Source of the DNA: Phycisphaerae bacterium
GTDB lineage: Bacteria > Planctomycetota > Phycisphaerae > Sedimentisphaerales > Anaerobacaceae
Assembly (NCBI GenBank): GCA_030667885.1
Contig: DAOUVA010000353.1
Coordinates: 1-5,225, forward strand
Length of the DNA stretch: 5,225 nucleotides
Direction: 5' to 3'
Part shown: piece after piece, positions 1 to 5,225 of the stretch
Layout: every line of letters begins with the position of its first letter
How positions within the stretch are numbered: position 1 is the first letter of the stretch
The notes under the pieces: model-generated
What the model was told of the DNA's origin: nothing
Database searches by the model: none
Seen by the model: only the letters and a program-made list of their open reading frames with translations
Program-made: the position numbers and the translations under genes

Positions 1-1215
1 ATCAGCCATCTGACCGGATTCGAAAACTGGGCTTTGGGCCAGCACATCGGCATGCCTGATTACATGAATGGTATCTGGTTTGTCTCGTTACTGACGATAG
101 GAATCGGATTTATCGCAGGCAAAGGCGGGCTATGTTTTGTCATCGGCGGTTATGCCTGCTATTGGGTTCTAGCGCCGATTCTGTCACGGATGAATCTTTT
201 GCCTTCACCGGAACAATTGCAGGGACTTGAGCAGACGATGCCGGGTTATTTGCGGATTGCGTTGTTCAGGCCGGTCGGAATCGGGATGTTAGTCGGCGGC
301 GCACTAACTGGAATTGTACTGGCGTTTCCCTTGATTATCAGTGCGATCCGCAGCATGCAATCGGCGGCGAAAACCGGTGCCGCAATGTCGAAGGATGAGC
401 TGCCAATCAAGCTGCTGTACGTGGGCATCGTTGGTGCGGTTATTCTCCTGGGAATTGTCGCAGTATTATCTGTAGAGGAAATGGGTATCATGCGAGGGCT
501 GGCAATGGCTCTGCTGGGCACGGTTTGGATATGGATGGCTGGCGTGATTCTCTCCGAATGCATAGGCCGAACAAACTGGTCGCCAATGAGTGGTATGACG
601 CTTATTGCCGTGACTCTTTTGATTTTGATTGCAAGCGGTCTTGGTGACAAGCCGGCCATTATATCGTCGGTCATGGTCGGCGCTGCCACGTGCATGGCAA
701 TGTCCCAAGCGACGGACTTGATGCTTGATTTGAAAACGGGTTATCTCGTTGGTGCTATACCACGAAAGCAGCAGATAGGACAGCTTCTTGCAACATGGCT
801 TGGCCCGATTCTGATGATAGGTCTCTTGTTTGTGCTCCATAAGGCATACGGCCTTGGCAGTGAAAAATTGCCGGCGCCGCAAGGTACGGTTCTGGCGAGC
901 ATGATAAAGGGGATTCTCGAAGGTAATGTCCCTGTTTATAAGTATCTGGCCGGCGCCGGCCTGGGCGCGCTGCTCAGCACAACAGGTATTGGCGGGCTCG
1001 GGATTCAGGTGGGCCTTGGATTCTATCTGCCATTCAGCATTGTTCTGACATATACTATTGGCACCATTTTTCGGATTGCCAGCGATAAAGCAAAGGGACA
1101 GCACTATAGCGAGCAGGTTGGCATTCCCATCGCAGCCGGCCTGATCATTGGCGAGGGGATTATTGGAGTTGGTTTTGCCATCTACTACATTATCGCAGGA
1201 ATGCAGGGAGGGTAG
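1..1215 (+). CDS. OPT-family oligopeptide transporter A, C-terminal part (5' partial)
   Basis: Inner-membrane transporter of the OPT (oligopeptide transporter) family, probably a proton-coupled importer of small peptides or peptide-like chelates. The reading frame is open to base 1 (it begins I-S-H-L-T-G-F-E-N-W), so this is the last 404 residues of a longer protein. A TTG at 34 could be read as a start but is internal. Aligned by eye with the other OPT protein in this window, about 180-200 residues are missing. Visible family blocks, numbered from base 1: a glycine-rich helix (about 28-62), the loop motif GRTNWSPMSGM (about 189-199), ATDLMLDLKTGYLVGAIPRKQQ-type block (about 237-258), GFYLPF (340-345), and the last helix with GLIIGEG (380-386). 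About ten hydrophobic segments remain. It ends three bases before the next gene, which suggests translational coupling. Family assignment is firm; the substrate is unknown. Confidence 0.9.
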   Translation: MSHLTGFENWALGQHIGMPDYMNGIWFVSLLTIGIGFIAGKGGLCFVIGGYACYWVLAPILSRMNLLPSPEQLQGLEQTMPGYLRIALFRPVGIGMLVGGALTGIVLAFPLIISAIRSMQSAAKTGAAMSKDELPIKLLYVGIVGAVILLGIVAVLSVEEMGIMRGLAMALLGTVWIWMAGVILSECIGRTNWSPMSGMTLIAVTLLILIASGLGDKPAIISSVMVGAATCMAMSQATDLMLDLKTGYLVGAIPRKQQIGQLLATWLGPILMIGLLFVLHKAYGLGSEKLPAPQGTVLASMIKGILEGNVPVYKYLAGAGLGALLSTTGIGGLGIQVGLGFYLPFSIVLTYTIGTIFRIASDKAKGQHYSEQVGIPIAAGLIIGEGIIGVGFAIYYIIAGMQGG

Positions 1216-1218
1216 GGA
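1206..1218 (+). promoter_or_regulatory. Overlapping ribosome binding sites at the transporter A / small-protein junction
   Basis: Two purine-rich stretches sit across the transporter stop codon. GGGAGGG (1206-1212) is 6 bases before the TTG at 1219, and AGGGA (1214-1218) is 6 bases before the ATG at 1225. Either can serve the small gene. Because the site lies in the last codons of transporter A, translation of the two genes is probably coupled. Confidence 0.5.
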
Positions 1219-1247
1219 TTGACTATGAAATTAATTGGCTTTCTAAT
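1219..1247 (+). promoter_or_regulatory. Possible internal sigma-70-like promoter
   Basis: TTGACT (1219-1224) and TCTAAT (1242-1247) are separated by exactly 17 bases, each one mismatch from the TTGACA and TATAAT consensus. Transcription would start near 1254, inside the small gene, and could give the downstream peptidase its own transcript. The elements overlap the start codons of the small gene, so the match may be chance. The host's promoter consensus is unknown. Confidence 0.2.
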
Positions 1248-1785
1248 GGTTACAGTTGGTTTCATCGCAGCGGCTTTATCTACAGTTGTCGATGAAAGCG
1301 CCGTCAGGTGGTTGTGGTATATACCCACACTTGGTCTCGGTGCGGCGGGAGTTGTTATAATCAGGGTCGATATTGCACGACACAGTAAAACGGAGCATCA
1401 TGTTGCTTCCAGGATTGAAACTGTAGAAAGCAGTCTTGAAAAAATAGCAACCAATATCAACAAACTCAATACCGACAAGCACTCGATAAATACATACGAT
1501 ATGCGTCACCGGATCGATGAACTATTCGTTGACGATCTTGCTATGTTTGTGGACGCCCGTGAAAGCATCTCACATCGTTACGGCCTTGCAGCATACGCCG
1601 ATGTGATGAGTTGCTTTGCCGCCGGAGAACGCTACCTAAATCGTGTATGGTCGGCCTCCGCAGATGGATATATAGATGAAGTCAACGCCTATCTGGAAAA
1701 AGCCAGAGAGCAATTCGTCGATAGTCTTGAGAAAATCCGCCAGCTAAAAACAAATCCCGATTTACAAACTTCAACTTTCTCATAA
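1219..1785 (+). CDS. Small two-helix membrane protein with coiled coil, unknown function
   Basis: I do not recognise a named family. The product is 188 residues from TTG 1219, or 186 from ATG 1225; both have plausible ribosome binding sites, and the ATG start (M-K-L-I-G-F) looks slightly more natural. Two hydrophobic helices (about 4-23 and 33-50) are joined by a short loop containing D-E-S. A basic stretch after the second helix (R49, R54, H55, K57) predicts that both termini are cytoplasmic. Residues about 60-85 look like a coiled coil. The C-terminal half (about 93-175) is a soluble, mostly helical domain with a conserved-looking core containing GERYLNRVWSASADGYIDE (136-154). It sits between an OPT transporter and a peptidase with gaps of 3 and 17 bases, so it is probably co-transcribed. 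Inference: an accessory or regulatory subunit of transporter A, anchored in the membrane with a cytoplasmic sensor or scaffold domain. A gene unrelated to transport but carried in the same operon is also possible. Confidence 0.8.
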   Translation: MTMKLIGFLMVTVGFIAAALSTVVDESAVRWLWYIPTLGLGAAGVVIIRVDIARHSKTEHHVASRIETVESSLEKIATNINKLNTDKHSINTYDMRHRIDELFVDDLAMFVDARESISHRYGLAAYADVMSCFAAGERYLNRVWSASADGYIDEVNAYLEKAREQFVDSLEKIRQLKTNPDLQTSTFS

Positions 1786-1787
1786 TC

Positions 1788-1796
1788 AAAGGAGGA
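1788..1796 (+). promoter_or_regulatory. Strong Shine-Dalgarno site of the peptidase gene
   Basis: The sequence AAAGGAGGAG begins just after the TAA of the small gene (1783-1785) and ends 6 bases before the ATG at 1803. It is a near-perfect match to the anti-Shine-Dalgarno and fixes the peptidase start, which keeps the signal sequence. It suggests the peptidase is translated more strongly than its upstream neighbours. Confidence 0.8.
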
Positions 1797-1802
1797 GTCA
1801 TT

Positions 1803-3209
1803 ATGAAACGCTGTTTTAAAGGGCAGTCCGTCTTCGTCGTTCAATTGGTATTATTTTTTGTCGTATCATCGCTTTTTGCCGACGAAGGTGCATTGACAAC
1901 AAAGACAATCGATAAATTTCATTCATCTTTTGAAATGGATACACATACCAAGGCTATGTATAATTCCATTACGAACAATGATATCAGCAGTCTTGCCCTG
2001 AATCGTGACCTTCTACGGCAACACAACGAAATTTTCAGCCATAAAATCGAAACAAAAGGCATCACGAATCAGAAAAAAAGCGGCCGGTGCTGGCTCTTTG
2101 CCGGGCTTAACATCCTGCGACCGAAAGTCATCGAAAACAACAATCTCGAAAGCTTTGAGTTCTCACAGAACTATCTCGCTTTCTGGGACAAGCTCGAAAA
2201 GGCAAACTGCTTTTTGGAAAACATCATTGAATTCGCAGGCCGTGACATCCTCGACCGTGAAATGGAGTTCTTACTTCGCAAGCCAATACCCGACGGCGGC
2301 TATTGGGAAAATGTCGTTAACCTCGTCGAAAAATATGGCGCCGTTCCCCAGGAAATTATGCCCGAAACAAACAGCTCCGGCAATACAAGCCTGATGAATG
2401 CTCTTATCAGCAGAAAGCTCCGCGGCGACGCTGTTAAACTTCGAAATATGCACAAACAAAGAAAGTCACTCAAGAAAATTCGCACGGAAAAAACGAAAAT
2501 GCTGGCCCATGTTTATAAAATGCTCGTATTGAACCTCGGCCAGCCGCCAAGTGAGTTCCAGTGGCGATTCGAGGACGCCAATTCCGTTGTAAGCAAAATC
2601 CACACCTACAGTCCGAAGAGCTTTTATAAGGAATTCGTTGGTGTCGATTTGAGTCAATATGTGGACATCTTTAACGACCCCTCAAAAAAATACGGAAAAC
2701 ATTACAGCATTAATCTTACAAGAAATATCCGTGACGGTGACGATGCCCACTTCGCGAACGTAAAAATGCAAATTCTCAAAGAGATCGCCGTTAAGGCGGT
2801 GCTTGACGACGAACCTATCTGGTTCTCCTGCGACGTAGGTAAAGACCAAAGCAGGGAACACGGGATAATGGCCATGGGGATATTCGATTATGATTCTATT
2901 TACCTGACCGATATGGCCATGACCAAGGCCGAGCGTTCTCTGTTCCGTGAAAGCGTCCCCAACCACGCAATGGTCTTCATCGGCGTCGATATGCAAAAAG
3001 ATAAACCTCAAAAGTGGCTGGTTGAAAACAGTTGGGGAGACGACAAGGGCAGCAAAGGCCTTTGGACTATCTACGATTCATGGTTCGACACAAACGTTTA
3101 CAGCATCATCGTAAAGAAAAAATATGTTCCAAAGGAAATTCTGGATATTTATAAACAGCCCGCGATAAAACTTCCCCCATGGGATCCGATATACTCTTTC
3201 GTGCAGTAA
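1803..3209 (+). CDS. Exported C1B cysteine peptidase (bleomycin hydrolase / aminopeptidase C type)
   Basis: A papain-fold cysteine peptidase of 468 residues, homologous to bacterial PepC and eukaryotic bleomycin hydrolase (MEROPS C1B, Pfam Peptidase_C1_2), which remove N-terminal residues from peptides. Q90 (oxyanion hole) and C96 (nucleophile, in QKKSGRCWLFAG) are present, as are H388 (in PNHAMVF) and N409 (in VENSWG), giving a complete active site. Other family blocks are SQNYLAFWDKLEKAN (121-135), DGGYWENVVNLVEKYG (164-179), and the C-terminal arm ending LPPWDPIYSFVQ (457-468). In homologues this arm occupies the active-site cleft and enforces aminopeptidase activity. Unlike typical cytoplasmic PepC, it starts with a signal peptide: K2/R3, a hydrophobic core (about 9-25), and a likely signal peptidase I cut after A26 (L-F-A|D-E); no lipobox. 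It therefore probably acts in the periplasm or outside the cell, and sits in an operon with an OPT transporter, consistent with trimming peptides before uptake. Start codon is ATG 1803 behind a strong ribosome binding site. Confidence 0.92.
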   Translation: MKRCFKGQSVFVVQLVLFFVVSSLFADEGALTTKTIDKFHSSFEMDTHTKAMYNSITNNDISSLALNRDLLRQHNEIFSHKIETKGITNQKKSGRCWLFAGLNILRPKVIENNNLESFEFSQNYLAFWDKLEKANCFLENIIEFAGRDILDREMEFLLRKPIPDGGYWENVVNLVEKYGAVPQEIMPETNSSGNTSLMNALISRKLRGDAVKLRNMHKQRKSLKKIRTEKTKMLAHVYKMLVLNLGQPPSEFQWRFEDANSVVSKIHTYSPKSFYKEFVGVDLSQYVDIFNDPSKKYGKHYSINLTRNIRDGDDAHFANVKMQILKEIAVKAVLDDEPIWFSCDVGKDQSREHGIMAMGIFDYDSIYLTDMAMTKAERSLFRESVPNHAMVFIGVDMQKDKPQKWLVENSWGDDKGSKGLWTIYDSWFDTNVYSIIVKKKYVPKEILDIYKQPAIKLPPWDPIYSFVQ

Positions 3210-3273
3210 AAGCAATAGCCAAAAAATATAGAAACTGCCGAACATTGAATTTAACGGCTCTTTATTTTCAGCA

Positions 3274-5225
3274 TTATGATTGCTGTTTCACTCCCAATGC
3301 GGAGCGATACAACCAGTACGCCACACCTATTAGCAACACTGCACCAATCCAACCACCCAAGGGCATCGTCTTACCGGTGAAGTACTCGATAATAGGAAGG
3401 TCAATTTCGTATTGCTTGAGGATGACGATAGGAATCGCCAGGAGGATGCCCGTTAGTGCTTCACCCGTAATGAGGCCGGAAGCAAACAGCAGGCCGTTGC
3501 GGCTGGATTTTCCGATTTGCTCCGAACTGGTATTTTTTCGCTTGTGGAAACCCTTTATCGCCCAATGTATTATGCCGCCTGCGAAGATAGGCACTGAAAG
3601 CTCCAGCGGCAGATAGAATCCAATAGCGACCGCAAGTACAGGCGTTCGGAACGAGCATTTGTTAGCTTCGAGAAAAAGGTCAAGAATAATAATCGCAGCA
3701 GCGAAACCCATCCCGATAAATGCGAAATTCCAGGGCATGTCGCCCTTAAAAACGCCCGTTGCGACCGAGGCCATCAGGTTCGCCTGAACTGCCGAGAGAG
3801 CGTCCGGACCGGCGCCCGGCTGCCCTTTGAAACCGTACGCCTCGTGCAGGAGCATGAGAACCGGTGCTATTATGATTGCTCCGGACAATGTGCCTACTAT
3901 CTGCATAACCTGCTGTTTCCAGGGCGTTGCCCCGACAATCCTGCCGGCCTTGAGGTCCTGCATATTGTCGCCAGCAATCGCGGCCGCACAGCAAACAACC
4001 GAACCAACTATGATCGCCGCTGCAGGGCCATTTTCAGCACCTTTGCCCATGAGCACGAGCAGCAAAAGAGAGGAAACGACTATAGTGGCGATGGTAATAC
4101 CGGAGATTGGATTATTTGAAGAACCGACCAGGCCCGCCATATAGCCGGCCACAGCAGAGAATAAAAATCCCGCTATAAGCATGACAACCGCCATTGGCAG
4201 AGAGACGTACACGTCTGCAACGAATGTCTGGTAAACAAGAAACAGCGGGACAATTGAAGCAACAATCAGTATAAGTATCCATTTCATGGGCAAGTCTTTT
4301 TCAGTTCTGGCGATTTCAGCTGTGCCCTGTCCCATGGCCTGATATGCCTTCAATCCGCTCTTCATTCCGCTCAGAAGGGAGCCTCTCATTTTGAAAATAG
4401 TCCACAGGCCCCCGATGAGCATCGCTCCGACGCCAATGTATCGCGTCCGCTTCGACCAGATTTGCCACGCGTAGTCCTTCGCGTCAACAGGCGTGCCCAG
4501 CTTAGTATCGACATCAGCATTGTGTGTTTTCACTTCTTCAGTTTCTTCAATAGATGCTTCGGGTTCTATGGTTTTGTATTCCAAGGCAAAGGCGTTCCAG
4601 CTGTCGGGATTTTCAACCTCACTCTCAAGCTGGTAAACGGGCCATTCGTTTTGGCCAGCCATGATTGGGATGGCCGCAAACCAGTTGGCAACTCCACCGA
4701 GAAATATCAGAACTGCAATATTCAAACCTACAATATATCCGACCGAAAGCAACGCCGGGCTTAGGTTCGAGCCACCGTAAAGCAGCATTCCCTTGATGCC
4801 TCTGGCGCCTTCGAGTACCTCAGGCCACAGGCCGATGCCTTTTGCACATACCTTAAACAATCCACCAACAAGGGCCGCTATTGCAATAGTCCAAACACCC
4901 TTACCGCCCTCTTGCCCGGTCTCAAGAACCTCAGCAGTCGCAATTCCTTCCGGGAACTGCAGATCGCCCTCAACTATAAGGGAACGTCGAAGCGGTATCG
5001 TAAACAGTACACCTAACAAGCCCCCAAACGCGGCGATGATTGTAATCCACCAGTAGTTGTTCCCTCCAAAGTCGTCCCAATAGCCCATAATGACCAGTGC
5101 AGGCAAAGTGAAAATAACACCGGCAGCGAGGGACTCTCCGGCTGATGCCGCCGTCTGGACGATGTTATTCTCCAGGATATTGCTTTTGCGAAAGAGCCTG
5201 AGCAAACCCATCGAGACGACTGCCG
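3274..5225 (-). CDS. OPT-family oligopeptide transporter B (5' partial)
   Basis: A second inner-membrane OPT transporter, close to the bacterial 'putative oligopeptide transporter, OPT family' group (TIGR00733-like). An ATG at 5211 would give 645 residues, but the frame stays open to the right edge (A-V-V-S before the Met). From the family pattern PAAV-S-M-G-L-L-R-L, that Met is internal, and roughly 50-60 N-terminal residues are missing. Numbered from that Met, family blocks are ENNIVQTAASAGESLAAG (14-31), LQFPEGIATAEVL (84-96), RYIGVGAMLIGGLW (257-270), GSSNNPISGIT (363-373), AGDNMQDLKAGRIVGATPWKQQ (413-434), GFYLPLELSVPIFAGG (531-546) and GLITGEALTG (579-588). About 14 hydrophobic segments are visible. 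A hydrophilic, acid-rich loop lies at about 190-250. It converges on the peptidase with a 64-base gap and belongs to a different transcript. It is a paralogue of transporter A but clearly diverged, suggesting a different substrate range. Its start and promoter lie outside the window. Confidence 0.93.
   Translation of the reverse strand, partial: AVVSMGLLRLFRKSNILENNIVQTAASAGESLAAGVIFTLPALVIMGYWDDFGGNNYWWITIIAAFGGLLGVLFTIPLRRSLIVEGDLQFPEGIATAEVLETGQEGGKGVWTIAIAALVGGLFKVCAKGIGLWPEVLEGARGIKGMLLYGGSNLSPALLSVGYIVGLNIAVLIFLGGVANWFAAIPIMAGQNEWPVYQLESEVENPDSWNAFALEYKTIEPEASIEETEEVKTHNADVDTKLGTPVDAKDYAWQIWSKRTRYIGVGAMLIGGLWTIFKMRGSLLSGMKSGLKAYQAMGQGTAEIARTEKDLPMKWILILIVASIVPLFLVYQTFVADVYVSLPMAVVMLIAGFLFSAVAGYMAGLVGSSNNPISGITIATIVVSSLLLLVLMGKGAENGPAAAIIVGSVVCCAAAIAGDNMQDLKAGRIVGATPWKQQVMQIVGTLSGAIIIAPVLMLLHEAYGFKGQPGAGPDALSAVQANLMASVATGVFKGDMPWNFAFIGMGFAAAIIILDLFLEANKCSFRTPVLAVAIGFYLPLELSVPIFAGGIIHWAIKGFHKRKNTSSEQIGKSSRNGLLFASGLITGEALTGILLAIPIVILKQYEIDLPIIEYFTGKTMPLGGWIGAVLLIGVAYWLYRSALGVKQQS

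Noticed and set aside
34..36. TTG at 34 as the true start of transporter A, making it a short complete gene
   Set aside because: The frame is open to base 1 with no stop or ribosome binding site before it, and the protein would lack the N-terminal third of the OPT fold, so the gene is cut by the window edge.
948..961. A perfect 14-base palindrome GGCCGGCGCCGGCC
   Set aside because: It lies inside a transporter A membrane helix and encodes Ala-Gly repeats. GC-rich Ala and Gly codons easily create such palindromes, and no second copy was seen.
466..1104. A 212-codon open frame on the - strand opposite transporter A
   Set aside because: It is antisense to well-conserved OPT sequence, its translation has no hydrophobic or domain pattern, and its composition (rich in His, Arg, Gln, Cys) is that of a shadow frame.
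3269..3285. CAGCA-N7-TGCTG hairpin as a rho-independent terminator for the peptidase operon
   Set aside because: The stem has only 5 base pairs and is followed by just three T, and it overlaps the stop codon of transporter B; too weak to annotate.
3179..3616. A 145-codon + strand frame overlapping the end of the peptidase and the 3' end of transporter B
   Set aside because: It lacks a ribosome binding site, overlaps two genes with strong homology evidence, and its translation resembles no domain.
5209..5211. ATG at 5211 (- strand) as the true start of transporter B
   Set aside because: In-frame codons upstream encode A-V-V-S, matching the conserved pattern preceding M-G-L-L-R-L in this family, and no ribosome binding site is visible, so the Met is probably internal.

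Overview
The window looks like a peptide-uptake and peptide-degradation locus. It holds four protein-coding genes and almost no non-coding DNA. Three genes lie head to tail on the + strand: the C-terminal two thirds of an OPT-family oligopeptide transporter (cut by the left edge), a small two-helix membrane protein of unknown function, and an exported bleomycin hydrolase/aminopeptidase C-type cysteine peptidase (family C1B). A second, clearly different OPT transporter lies on the - strand and converges on the peptidase. It runs off the right edge, so its first few dozen residues are missing.

Layout: 1-1215 OPT transporter A (5' partial); 1219-1785 small membrane protein, starting 3-9 bases after the transporter stop; 1803-3209 peptidase, behind a strong Shine-Dalgarno; 3210-3273 a 64-base convergent gap with no convincing terminator; 3274-5225 OPT transporter B on the - strand (5' partial). 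Spacings of 3-17 bases suggest the three + strand genes form one operon whose main promoter lies left of the window. One possible internal sigma-70-like promoter lies at the start of the small gene.

Proposed cooperation (inference): the peptidase carries an N-terminal signal sequence and would act outside the cytoplasm, trimming peptides. The two OPT transporters, with divergent substrate-region motifs, would then import the products. The small protein is predicted to have two membrane helices with its coiled coil and helical C-terminal domain in the cytoplasm, so it could be an accessory or regulatory partner of transporter A. OPT substrates in bacteria are poorly defined and can include metal chelates, so peptide transport is a family-level assumption.

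Organism: a bacterium with ordinary Shine-Dalgarno sites and GC near 50% by eye. Bacterial-type OPT transporters next to a secreted C1B peptidase suggest a Gram-negative heterotroph of the Planctomycetota/PVC or Bacteroidota kind. This is a weak inference because no marker gene is present. I saw no RNA genes, mobile elements, CRISPR arrays or large repeats.
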